Positions 37,423 to 45,066 of a DNA stretch of 48,936 nucleotides are shown in pieces. A program made the position numbers and the translations under genes. The stretch spans positions 1 through 48,936 of the forward strand of contig CAQWMM010000009.1 of the NCBI GenBank assembly GCA_948907985.1, read 5' to 3'. Within the stretch, counting starts at the first letter, position 1; each line of letters opens with the position of its first letter. The DNA comes from an uncultured Bacillota bacterium. Lineage in GTDB: Bacteria > Bacillota > Dehalobacteriia > UBA4068 > UBA4997. A model generated the notes under the pieces. The model did not search any database, was not told the DNA's origin, and saw only the letters and a list, made by a program, of their open reading frames with translations.

Positions 37423-40245
37423 TTATTTTAGAAACTGCCTAATTTCTTCAGCCATTTCGGCGGTGGAGCAGATTTTGGCCGGCATCTCCGGCAGGGATCT
37501 TAAAAAATGTTTGCCATAGCTCTTTTTGTGCCAGATGCGCTGATCCAACACACAGCAAACGCCGCGGTCTTCTTTGCTGCGGATCAGGCGGCCAAAGCCC
37601 TGCTTAAAGCGAATAACGGCCTGGGGCAGGCTGTATTCGCGGAAAGGATTGCCGCCCTGCTGGCGGATTTGCTCAAACTTGGCCTCTAAAACCGGCGTGC
37701 CGGGCGGCGCAAAAGGCAGGCGGATAATAATTAGCAGCGATAGATTAGCGCCCTTGATGTCGACGCCCTCCCAAAAGCTGTTGACGCCCAAAACACAGGT
37801 TTGGGGATTGCTTTGCATGGTTTCCAGGATGAAGTTGCGCCCGCCGGAATGTCCATGCGCCAAGAGCTGGATGTCGGTATCCAGCAGCATTGGCTGGAGC
37901 AGCGTATACACGGCGTTTAGCTGCTGATAGGAGGTGAACAGGGCCAGCGTGCGGCCATTGGCGGCTCTGGTCAGACGGGCAATGGCTTCGGCAAGCTGTT
38001 GAGCGGTGGCAAACTCGCTGTTTTTGGTATAATCGTCAATATCATTGGCCAGAAACAGACGGGCGTTGTGTTGATAATCAAAGGGCGAGGGCAGCAGGCA
38101 GCTTTGCACCTCCAACTCTTGCAGGGCCAGGCCAAGTTCGCTGCTGAAATAACCGAAGTCCTGCGCGGTTGCCATGGTGGCTGAGGTGAAGATGATCGCC
38201 TCCTTATCCTGATAGATGCAGCGGTTCAGCAGGGGCCGGATGTCATAAGGAGCAATCCACCATTCCGGCGGGCTGTTATCCGGCGGCGCGCCGGGGTTAT
38301 TATTGTTTTGGGGGGCTTTTTCCAGCCAGATTACGCAGTTCTCACAGCCCGGTTCGGCCTGTGAATTTTTACCGTCAATAATAATCTGGGCGGCGGCCAA
38401 AAGCTCGTTGACATTGGCCAGCATGGTTTGTAGGGCGGCTACCGCGTCCAGAGAAAAATAGGGATCGTCGTTATCGTTAATTTCCAGAAATAAGTCGTGC
38501 AAAGCGTTGGCAAACTGTTTCAGTTCAAAAAACAGATTACCCAGGGCGTTTTCCACCGGCTGCCAAAGTTCGGTGTCAAAACGCTGTTTTTCTATGCGCA
38601 GACTGCGGCGTTCCCACTGGCTGGGCGGCAGCAGGTTGGCGGAGATTTCGTCAAAGGCGGCGCTGGCCGGTGTGATTTCTTCATAGGCCCGCACAGCTTT
38701 TTCCAGCTTGCCGGCGATTGTCGCGGCCGCGGGCAGTTTGCGCAGGGTGCGCAGCAGTTCATAGGGGCGTAGGCGTTGCCAGTGTTTGCCCAGGCTGTGG
38801 CGAATTTGTTGCGAAGAAAAGCGCTGGGAAAACTGCCGTTGGGCAACGGCAGGCAGCTGGTGGGCCTCGTCGACAATTAAATAATGGGCGGGCGGCAGGA
38901 TTCCGCCGTTTTCGTTCTCGGCCAGCTGATCACCAAGCTGGGCGGCTGTTACCAGCAGCGAATGATTGAGGATCAGCAGATCGGCCTGTTGCGCCTTGCG
39001 GCGAATTCTGCTGACAAAGCAATGGCCGCGCTGCATTTTGCAGTTATAATTTACACAGGTTTCGCTGGCGGCGGTTAAATCCTGCATCAACTCCAGCTCG
39101 CTGCCCCAAAGGTTAAGCTCGCTGAAATCGCCGCTGGGGCTAAGACGCAGCCAATGCGCCAGCCGCAGGTAAAGGGCCAGCGTGTCTGCGCCGGCCTGGG
39201 TGCGCAGCGCCTGCCATTTGCGCTGACAAAGGTAATTGCTCCGCCCTTTTAAGACCACGGCTTTAAAATCCTGACCAAGCTGGCGGCTAAGCAGCGGAAT
39301 ATCCTTGTTTAACAGCTGTTCCTGCAAATTGATGGTGTTGGTGCTGATGATTACCTGATTATGGCTGCCTTGGGCCCAAAGCGCCGCCGGCAGCAGATAG
39401 GCCAGACTTTTGCCGGTGCCGGTGCCGGCCTCGGCCAGCAGCACCTGTTTTTCATTAAAAGCCTTGCCGACCATTTCCGACATTTTAATCTGCTCGGGGC
39501 GCAATTCAAAATCCGCATCGGCCCTGGCGGGCAGCTGCTGAAAGAAATCGGTTATTTTTTGCGGGGGCAGGCGATAGCCCTCGATCGGCTCCGGGCGTTC
39601 GCTGGGGGCGGGCTCGGCGGGGGCGGCAGTGAAATCAGACGGAAAGGCCGTGGTTTGCGGCGGCCGCTGCCGGTGCAGACTGCGCATCAGCACAGCCAGG
39701 GGCAGCGCTAAGTTGGCGCAGATTTGCAGCCATTCCTGCCAAAGAGCCTCCGGCATGGCCAGCAGACGATTCAGCAAAATAAGCAGCAGCCGGGCGGTAG
39801 CCTCGGCGTCGGCCAGGGCGCGGTGCAGCCGGTTGTGTTCAATTTGCAGCACGTCAATCAAGTGGCCCAGCCGAAAATAGCGCTCCTGCGGCAGGGCGAT
39901 TTTTGCCAGGTCGATGGTATCCAACCAGGCAGGCTGGCGCTCCAGCAGGGGGTTCAAAAAGGCGGATTCAAAATCCTTGTTATGCGCCACCCAAAAGTCC
40001 AAATTGCCGGCAAAGTTTTCCAGCGCTTGCAGGGCGGCCTCCAGCGGGGGCGCGTCGGCCAGCATATCTTCCGTTATGCCGGTCAGCGTGCTGATCTCCA
40101 GCGTTAAAGGCTGGCGGCAGCGCACCAGCGTTTGAAAACTTTCGGTGATTTGGCCGTCGCTGACCTTGACGGCGCCAATCTCAATAATTTCCGCTGAAGT
40201 GGGATTCAGACCGGTGGTTTCTAAGTCGATTACTATATAATTCAA
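37423..40245 (-). CDS. dinG: DinG-type helicase with N-terminal DEDD exonuclease
   Basis: 940 aa from TTG at 40245 (MNYIVIDLETTGL), 6 nt after TAGGTG; GTG at 40254 is in frame but part of that site. Residues ~1-165 form a DnaQ-like 3'-5' exonuclease: IDLETTG (DxE), FWVAHNKDFESAFL, and HRALADAEATARLL (HxxxxxD). Superfamily 2 helicase follows: Walker A AEAGTGTGKSLAYLLPA (~270), IVDEAHQLP (DEAH, ~455), and the C-terminal motifs LGVNSFWEGVDIKG and QGFGRLIRS. Cysteines in the ~340-410 region (LCQRKW, TCVNYNCKMQRGHCF) could hold an Fe-S cluster, as in XPD/DinG, though several Bacillota DinG lack it. Role: DNA repair; it lies next to lexA, but no SOS box is seen at its own start. Confidence 0.93.
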   Translation of the reverse strand: MNYIVIDLETTGLNPTSAEIIEIGAVKVSDGQITESFQTLVRCRQPLTLEISTLTGITEDMLADAPPLEAALQALENFAGNLDFWVAHNKDFESAFLNPLLERQPAWLDTIDLAKIALPQERYFRLGHLIDVLQIEHNRLHRALADAEATARLLLILLNRLLAMPEALWQEWLQICANLALPLAVLMRSLHRQRPPQTTAFPSDFTAAPAEPAPSERPEPIEGYRLPPQKITDFFQQLPARADADFELRPEQIKMSEMVGKAFNEKQVLLAEAGTGTGKSLAYLLPAALWAQGSHNQVIISTNTINLQEQLLNKDIPLLSRQLGQDFKAVVLKGRSNYLCQRKWQALRTQAGADTLALYLRLAHWLRLSPSGDFSELNLWGSELELMQDLTAASETCVNYNCKMQRGHCFVSRIRRKAQQADLLILNHSLLVTAAQLGDQLAENENGGILPPAHYLIVDEAHQLPAVAQRQFSQRFSSQQIRHSLGKHWQRLRPYELLRTLRKLPAAATIAGKLEKAVRAYEEITPASAAFDEISANLLPPSQWERRSLRIEKQRFDTELWQPVENALGNLFFELKQFANALHDLFLEINDNDDPYFSLDAVAALQTMLANVNELLAAAQIIIDGKNSQAEPGCENCVIWLEKAPQNNNNPGAPPDNSPPEWWIAPYDIRPLLNRCIYQDKEAIIFTSATMATAQDFGYFSSELGLALQELEVQSCLLPSPFDYQHNARLFLANDIDDYTKNSEFATAQQLAEAIARLTRAANGRTLALFTSYQQLNAVYTLLQPMLLDTDIQLLAHGHSGGRNFILETMQSNPQTCVLGVNSFWEGVDIKGANLSLLIIIRLPFAPPGTPVLEAKFEQIRQQGGNPFREYSLPQAVIRFKQGFGRLIRSKEDRGVCCVLDQRIWHKKSYGKHFLRSLPEMPAKICSTAEMAEEIRQFLK

Positions 40246-40282
40246 ATTATACACCTACCAGACTGCCAATAAACGCCCATCT

Positions 40283-40395
40283 TTGAAATCTTCGCATCGA
40301 CTCAAGTCGTCAACGTACTATAAGTACGCCTCCTCCTTTCGCTCACGACACGAAGTTAGTCCCGAGCATAGCGAGTGGACGAATCATTCAAATCT
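40283..40395. repeat. Palindrome-rich intergenic element, REP-like
   Basis: Within the 310-nt gap between dinG and lexA stand two perfect palindromes side by side: CGACT-ca-AGTCG (40298-40309) and CGTACT-ata-AGTACG (40314-40328). After them come CCTCCTCCTTTCGCTCACG and a segment with CTCG/CGAG and CGCT/AGCG complementarity to about 40380. No open frame is visible; on the minus strand it contains GAAAGGAGGAGG with no start codon at a proper distance. The composition differs from the AT-rich flank. I recall similar sequences as repeats in Bacillota genomes but see one copy only here. Confidence 0.45.
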
Positions 40396-40474
40396 GGACA
40401 TTTCTTGACAGCCTTATTTATTTTTTTATATAAAATATTATAAATTATATAAAAAAAATTTGCAAGAGATTTTT

Positions 40475-40514
40475 GGAACAAATGTTTGCAATTTCCTTTT
40501 TTTTGTGTTAATAT
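40475..40514 (+). promoter_or_regulatory. lexA promoter with SOS box
   Basis: GAAC-AAAT-GTTT (40476-40487) agrees with the Gram-positive LexA site GAAC-N4-GTTC except for the last base. It overlaps the -35 TTGCAA (40486-40491); 17 nt later comes TAATAT (40509-40514). LexA bound here would shut off its own gene, the standard autoregulation. Confidence 0.75.
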
Positions 40515-40557
40515 AATATGTAGAAAAATCGGCATTGATATTTGGAGGTTAATTTTT

Positions 40558-41184
40558 ATGGAATATCCGGATTTGAATACACGTCAGCAGGAGGTTTTGG
40601 AGTATATCAAAAATTCGCTGCTGCAAAAAGGCTACCCGCCCACTGTGCGGGAGATTGGCCAGGGCATAGGCTTAAAATCGCCGGCCACGGTGCATGGGCA
40701 TTTGCGCGCCTTGGCAGAAAAGGGCTATATCCGGCGCGACGCCTGCAAACAGCGGGCGTTGGAGCTGACGGAGAAAGCTGTTCAGCCGGAGCTGCTGCCG
40801 GCGCAGGAAATGGCCGCTATCCCGCTGTTGGGGACGATTGCCGCCGGTCAGCCGCTTTTGGCGGAAGAACAAATTGAGGACGTGTATTCGCTGCCGCTGG
40901 ATTTTGTGCATTCCAACAAGCAGTTGTTTATGCTGCGCGTGCAGGGGGAGAGTATGATTGAGGCCGGTATTTTGAACGGTGATTTGCTGGTGGTTGAGCA
41001 AACGCCGGTGGTGGCAAACGGCGAAATTGCTGCGGTGCTGCTGGAAGACAGCGCGACGGTTAAATATTTTTATAAGGAGAAAAATTATTATCGTCTGCAC
41101 CCGGCCAATTCTTCTATGGCGGATATTATCGCCACCGAGGTCCAGATTTTGGGCAGGGTGATTGCGCTGCTGCGGAGAATGTAA
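40558..41184 (+). CDS. lexA: LexA repressor of the SOS response
   Basis: 208 aa from ATG 40558, with GGAGG at 40543-40547. N-terminal winged helix: TRQQEVLEYIKNSLLQKGYP, PTVREIGQGIGLKSPATVHG, LRALAEKGYIRR. The S24 autocleavage domain: Ala-Gly cleavage site in GTIAAGQPLLAEE, catalytic Ser in VQGESMIEAGILNGDLLVV, and catalytic Lys in SATVKYFYKE. RecA filaments trigger self-cleavage and SOS induction. All catalytic residues are intact. Confidence 0.97.
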   Translation: MEYPDLNTRQQEVLEYIKNSLLQKGYPPTVREIGQGIGLKSPATVHGHLRALAEKGYIRRDACKQRALELTEKAVQPELLPAQEMAAIPLLGTIAAGQPLLAEEQIEDVYSLPLDFVHSNKQLFMLRVQGESMIEAGILNGDLLVVEQTPVVANGEIAAVLLEDSATVKYFYKEKNYYRLHPANSSMADIIATEVQILGRVIALLRRM

Positions 41185-41206
41185 ACCAATTTGTACAAAA
41201 ATTTTT

Positions 41207-41242
41207 TATGAAATTTTTTATGAATATTTTTATGAATATTTA
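41207..41242 (+). promoter_or_regulatory. Three 12-bp direct repeats upstream of the ABC transporter
   Basis: TATGAAATTTTT (41207), TATGAATATTTT (41219) and TATGAATATTTA (41231) follow each other without gaps. Single units resemble half of an ARG box (TGAAT followed by A/T), so ArgR control of an amino-acid importer is possible; simple AT-rich duplication is the alternative. Confidence 0.4.
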
Positions 41243-41262
41243 TAAAATTTGTGTATAAATAC

Positions 41263-41291
41263 TTGCCATTAATTGATAAATATGCTATGAT
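41263..41291 (+). promoter_or_regulatory. Promoter of the amino-acid ABC transporter operon
   Basis: TTGCCA (41263-41268), 17 nt, TATGAT (41286-41291) with TGC before the -10; 47 nt ahead of the first gene. Confidence 0.72.
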
Positions 41292-41338
41292 TAACTTTAA
41301 CAAAACTTTATATTTATATTTTTTAGGAGGTACTTAAA

Positions 41339-42106
41339 ATGATGAAGAAGTTGTTGACGGTTTTATTGGCTTGTTCTCTGTTGTTGGGGCTGGCGGCCTG
41401 CGGCAATGACACCAAGCAGGCTGGCAATGGCCAGCAGGAAGAAAAGCCGGTGCTGGTTATGGCGACCAACGCGGAGTTCCCGCCTTATGAGTATTACGAG
41501 GGCGGCGAGATTGTGGGTATTGACGCGGAAATTGCCGCGGCGATTGCCGACAAATTGGGTATGACTTTGCGCATTGACGATATGCAGTTTGATTCTACCC
41601 TGATTGCCCTGCAAAACGGCCAGGCTGATATGGCGATGGCCGGCATGACGGTTACCGAGGATCGTTTGCAGAATGTTAATTTCTCCAACACTTATGCCGA
41701 GGGGCATCAGGTGATTATTGTGAAAGAGGATTCGGAGATTGCCTCGGTTGATGATTTGGCTGGCCATACGATTGGCGTACAGACTAACACCACCGGCGAT
41801 ATTTATGCCACAGAGGATTATGGCGATGAAGTTATGCACCGTTATCCCAAGGGCGCTGACGCTGTTTTGGCGCTGAGCCAGGGTTCGATTGACTGTGTGA
41901 TTATTGACCTGGAGCCGGCTAAGGCCTTTGTGGCCGCTAACGAGGGCCTGAAAATTTTGGAAACCGAGTATGCCACCGAAGAATACGCTATTGCTATCGC
42001 TAAAGGCAATGAAGAGCTTTTGGAGAAAGTTAATACCGCCTTGCAGGAGCTGACCGACGACGGCACTGTGCAGAAAATTCTGGATACTTATATTAACGTT
42101 GATTAA
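41339..42106 (+). CDS. Amino-acid ABC transporter substrate-binding lipoprotein
   Basis: 255 aa; ATG 41339, 8 nt after AGGAGG (41325-41330). Signal MMKKLLTVLLACSLLLGLAAC with lipobox LAAC (Cys21). Solute-binding family 3 fold: VMATNAEFPPYEYYEGGEIV, GIDAEIAAAIADKLGMTLRI, ALQNGQADMAMAGMTVTEDR, VNFSNTYAEG. It captures a polar amino acid outside the membrane; the Glu/Tyr-rich pocket does not let me choose between basic amino acids, glutamine and cystine. First gene of a three-gene importer. Confidence 0.93.
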   Translation: MMKKLLTVLLACSLLLGLAACGNDTKQAGNGQQEEKPVLVMATNAEFPPYEYYEGGEIVGIDAEIAAAIADKLGMTLRIDDMQFDSTLIALQNGQADMAMAGMTVTEDRLQNVNFSNTYAEGHQVIIVKEDSEIASVDDLAGHTIGVQTNTTGDIYATEDYGDEVMHRYPKGADAVLALSQGSIDCVIIDLEPAKAFVAANEGLKILETEYATEEYAIAIAKGNEELLEKVNTALQELTDDGTVQKILDTYINVD

Positions 42107-42126
42107 TCTGCTTTGGATGTGATGGA

Positions 42127-42861
42127 ATGGAAGAATTATGGCTGAGTATACAGAATAGCTTTAGTGAGTGGTGGCTGATTATCCAGCGTAAGTTTGTCCT
42201 AAATTTTATTGCCGATGATCGCTGGCATTATCTGACCGACGGCCTGAAAGTTACACTGGCGCTGACTTTTGGCGCGGTTATTCTGGGTATTATGCTGGGT
42301 TTCTTTATTGCCATTGTCCGCACCACGCATGACAGCACCGGTAAGCTGAAAATATTGGATAAAATATGTAAATTTTATCTTTCCATAATCCGCGGTACGC
42401 CGGTGGTGATTCAGCTGATGATTATTTACTTCGTGATGTTGGCGCCGCTGAAGTTTTCTATGCTGCAAGCCGGCATTATTGCCTTTGGCGTCAATTCCGG
42501 CGCGTATGTGGCGGAGGTTATCCGCAGCGGCATTATGTCCATTGATAAGGGGCAAATGGAGGCCGGGCGCTCGCTGGGTTTTAATTACCTGCAAACCATG
42601 ATTTATATTATTGCGCCGCAGGCTTTTAAAAACGTGCTGCCGGCATTGGCCAATGAGTTTATCGTGCTGCTGAAAGAGACTTCGGTGGCTGGTTATATCG
42701 GCATGATGGATTTAACCAAGGGCGGCGATATTATCCGTGGACGCACCTATGAAGCCTTTATGCCCCTGATTGCGGTGGCCCTGATTTACTGGGTTATGGT
42801 AATGATCCTGGAACGCCTGGTAGCCAGACTGGAAAGGAGGCTGCGCCAGAGTGAACACTAA
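42127..42861 (+). CDS. Amino-acid ABC transporter permease
   Basis: 244 aa from ATG 42127 (weak GATGTGATGG before it). Inner-membrane subunit of the HisM/GlnP type: about five helices, first near residue 35 (LTDGLKVTLALTFGAVILGI), signature IIRGTPVVIQLMIIYFV, FGVNSGAYVAEVIRSGI, and the EAA loop MEAGRSLGFNYLQTMIYIIAPQ in part, which contacts the ATPase. Its end overlaps the ATPase gene by 11 nt. Confidence 0.94.
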   Translation: MEELWLSIQNSFSEWWLIIQRKFVLNFIADDRWHYLTDGLKVTLALTFGAVILGIMLGFFIAIVRTTHDSTGKLKILDKICKFYLSIIRGTPVVIQLMIIYFVMLAPLKFSMLQAGIIAFGVNSGAYVAEVIRSGIMSIDKGQMEAGRSLGFNYLQTMIYIIAPQAFKNVLPALANEFIVLLKETSVAGYIGMMDLTKGGDIIRGRTYEAFMPLIAVALIYWVMVMILERLVARLERRLRQSEH

Positions 42862-43606
42862 TGAACATATTTCGGGCAGTGTTTTGATTAAGGTGGCCGA
42901 CCTGCATAAATCTTTTGGTGAACTGGAGGTTCTCAAAGGCATTGACACGGAAATTCACCAGGGCGAGGTTCTGGTGGTAATCGGCCCCTCGGGCAGCGGC
43001 AAAAGTACTTTTCTGCGCTGTTTGAACCTGCTGGAGCAGCCTACCAAGGGCAGTATTTATTTTGAGGGCGAGGATTTGACAGACCCCAAGCTGAATATCA
43101 ACGTGCACCGGCAGAAAATGGGCATGGTGTTTCAGCATTTTAACCTGTTCCCACATATGACGATTATGCGCAACCTGACGCTGGCCCCCTGCAAGCTGCT
43201 GAAGCAAAGCCAGCAGCAGGCGGAGGCCAAGGCCCTGGAGCTTTTGGGGCGCGTTGGTTTGGCCGATCGCGCCGCTGCCTATCCCAGCCAGCTTTCCGGC
43301 GGGCAAAAACAGCGTATTGCCATTGTGCGCGCTCTTTGTATGAACCCGCAGGTGATGTTGTTCGACGAACCCACCTCGGCCCTGGACCCGGAAATGGTGG
43401 GCGAAGTTTTGGGGGTTATGAAATCGCTGGCGCAGGAGGGCATGACAATGGTTGTGGTTACGCATGAAATGGGTTTTGCCAGAGAGGTTGGCAGCCGCGT
43501 GATCTTTATGGATAACGGCAAAATCCTGGAGGAAAACCAGCCCAAAGAATTTTTTGCAAATCCGCAAAATTCGCGTTTGTGCGATTTTTTAAGCAAGGTA
43601 TTATAA
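42851..43606 (+). CDS. Amino-acid ABC transporter ATP-binding protein
   Basis: 251 aa from GTG 42851, 9 nt after AAAGGAGG (42834-42841) within the permease gene. GlnQ/HisP-type ATPase: Walker A GPSGSGKST, Q loop MVFQHFNLFPHM, signature LSGGQKQRIAIVRAL, Walker B VMLFDEPTSALDPE, switch His in VVVTHEMGFAREV. It completes the importer. The gene ends inside a bidirectional terminator. Confidence 0.96.
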   Translation: MNTNEHISGSVLIKVADLHKSFGELEVLKGIDTEIHQGEVLVVIGPSGSGKSTFLRCLNLLEQPTKGSIYFEGEDLTDPKLNINVHRQKMGMVFQHFNLFPHMTIMRNLTLAPCKLLKQSQQQAEAKALELLGRVGLADRAAAYPSQLSGGQKQRIAIVRALCMNPQVMLFDEPTSALDPEMVGEVLGVMKSLAQEGMTMVVVTHEMGFAREVGSRVIFMDNGKILEENQPKEFFANPQNSRLCDFLSKVL

Positions 43607-43637
43607 AAAATACTCTCCTAAATGGAGAGTATTTTTT
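43605..43637. terminator. Bidirectional terminator, ABC operon / flavin reductase
   Basis: AAAAAATACTCTCC (43605-43618), loop TAAAT, GGAGAGTATTTTTT (43624-43637): a perfect 14-bp stem with A and T runs on both sides, between convergent operons. It overlaps both stop codons. Confidence 0.88.
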
Positions 43638-44190
43638 CTATCCGGCGCAGTACGGCTGGGGTAGGCATATGTATTTTTTTAGTGTTGGGGCAGACAACTT
43701 TGCCCAGCGGTTTCATGCCGGCGGTTTTAAAAAATTCGTCCATGCAGTGGAATGCGCCGCGACTTTGGTTGAAAAGCCAATGCCAGGGGGCCGGGGTGTG
43801 GCAGGCGCTTAGCAGCAGGTATTTTTTGCCTTTAAGACGGGGCTGGGGAAACCTGGCGGTGGGCAGCATGGCTGTGCCCAGCAGGCGGTCGAAGAGATTT
43901 TTCACCGCTGCCGGCACGTTGCCCCAGTACACCGGGGCGGCTAAAATAACAATATCCGCTTGACGGAGCAGCGGCACGATTTTCTGGATGTCATCCTGCT
44001 GCACGCAGATTTCCGTTTGATAACAGGCCTGGCAACCGGTGCAGTAGGCCAGATTTTGTTGGTATAAATTAATTTGCTCAACGCTGTGGCCGGCCTCCTG
44101 GGCCTGGCTGACGGCGTGTCGCAGCATGGCAGCTACCAGACCGTTGGGCCGTGGGCTGCCAAGAATAGCCAGAATTTTTTGTTGAGTCAT
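43618..44190 (-). CDS. NADPH-dependent FMN reductase / flavodoxin-like protein
   Basis: 190 aa from ATG at 44190, 6-7 nt after AGGAGG; the ATG at 44196 abuts that site. Flavodoxin-like fold of the iron-sulfur flavoprotein/WrbA-like group: ILAILGSPRPNGLVAAMLRH (phosphate loop), INLYQQNLAYCTGCQACYQT with a CxxCxxC motif, DDIQKIVPLLRQADIVILAA, and PVYWGNVPAAVKNLFDRLLG. It probably reduces quinones, nitro compounds or other electrophiles with NAD(P)H. It starts right after the tetR stop, in a regulator-enzyme operon. Confidence 0.9.
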   Translation of the reverse strand: MTQQKILAILGSPRPNGLVAAMLRHAVSQAQEAGHSVEQINLYQQNLAYCTGCQACYQTEICVQQDDIQKIVPLLRQADIVILAAPVYWGNVPAAVKNLFDRLLGTAMLPTARFPQPRLKGKKYLLLSACHTPAPWHWLFNQSRGAFHCMDEFFKTAGMKPLGKVVCPNTKKIHMPTPAVLRRIEKILSI

Positions 44191-44192
44191 GA

Positions 44193-44855
44193 TCATACCT
44201 CCTGTTGGGGATTAGTCTGCTCTGGGCAGCGAGCAATGGAGCGGTAAAGCAGCCAAAAGCCGTAGGCCAAAAATTGCTCTTTGCTTTGGCCCATGGCGGC
44301 GGCGATATATTCCTCTTTGCTGGCGGCCAGTTGAATGAAACCGGCCAGCATCCCCCAAAAGCTGAAAATGGTGGGCAGAATTTGTAAATCCGGGCGCAGT
44401 TCGCCATTGGCGATACCTGTCAACAGGCAGTCGCGCAGCAGATTGTTGATTTCCTCGCCGATTTGATAGGTGGCGCGTTCCTCCGGCAGGTAATTTGCGT
44501 CGTCCGGCGCGCCGTTGATTTTGCTTAACAGTATTTGGAAATAGAATGGTTCTTCAGTTTGATATTGCAGCAGGCATTGGCAGAGCAACTGATATTTTTC
44601 AGCCATTGGCGCTGAGCTGGCTAATGCCTGGGCCAGGCTGTTATATAACTTCTGCATGCTCTTTAGCGCAAGCAGGCTGATAATTTCCTGTTTGCTGGTA
44701 AAATATACATAGATAGTGGCTTTGCTGTATCCGGCCGCCTGGGCAATTTCGTCCATCGTTGTGGCGTTTATGCCCTTGCTTTGAAAAAGCTGGGCGGCAG
44801 CGGCGGCGATATTTTCGCGGTGTTGGTTCGGTGGTTGTTTTTTGCGTCTGCCCAT
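44193..44855 (-). CDS. TetR-family regulator
   Basis: 220 aa; ATG at 44855, 7 nt after GGGAGGG. N-terminal TetR HTH: RENIAAAAAQLFQSKGINAT, TMDEIAQAAGYSKATIYVYF, TSKQEIISLLALKSMQ. The C-terminal ~150 residues form a helical ligand domain (YQTEEPFYFQILLSKI, LPTIFSFWGMLAGFIQLA). The operon promoter carries a perfect 13-bp-arm palindrome (44874-44902), so it very likely represses itself and the flavin reductase until an inducer binds. Confidence 0.93.
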   Translation of the reverse strand: MGRRKKQPPNQHRENIAAAAAQLFQSKGINATTMDEIAQAAGYSKATIYVYFTSKQEIISLLALKSMQKLYNSLAQALASSAPMAEKYQLLCQCLLQYQTEEPFYFQILLSKINGAPDDANYLPEERATYQIGEEINNLLRDCLLTGIANGELRPDLQILPTIFSFWGMLAGFIQLAASKEEYIAAAMGQSKEQFLAYGFWLLYRSIARCPEQTNPQQEV

Positions 44856-44873
44856 GTTATACCCTCCCTTGGG

Positions 44874-44940
44874 ATTTAATTAAACTCCAAGTTTAATTAA
44901 ATCTGAATATATTGTAGCATAAAGTGATTCTTAAAGTCAA
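44874..44940 (-). promoter_or_regulatory. tetR operon promoter and palindromic operator
   Basis: Minus strand: TTGACT (plus 44940-44935), 18 nt, TACAAT (plus 44916-44911) with TGC before it. Downstream, ATTTAATTAAACT (44874-44886) and AGTTTAATTAAAT (44890-44902) are perfect inverted repeats with a 3-nt spacer, placed over the expected transcription start. Typical TetR operator size and position. Confidence 0.8.
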
Positions 44941-45066
44941 GTTAAAATAAGCAAAATATTGCCGGCCTGCCGGATAAAAAATACCGTACTGAAAGAGGAA
45001 AATACAATTTTATACAGAATAATATAAAGTTATATTATGTTTAAATAATTTTTGGGGGAAAAAGTC

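Noticed and set aside
41207..41242. CRISPR-like or simple tandem repeat array
   Set aside because: Only three 12-bp AT-rich units without spacers; a regulatory or random origin is more likely.
44941..45066. T-box or SAM riboswitch before metG
   Set aside because: Only about 125 nt of AT-rich sequence without the conserved elements of either class.
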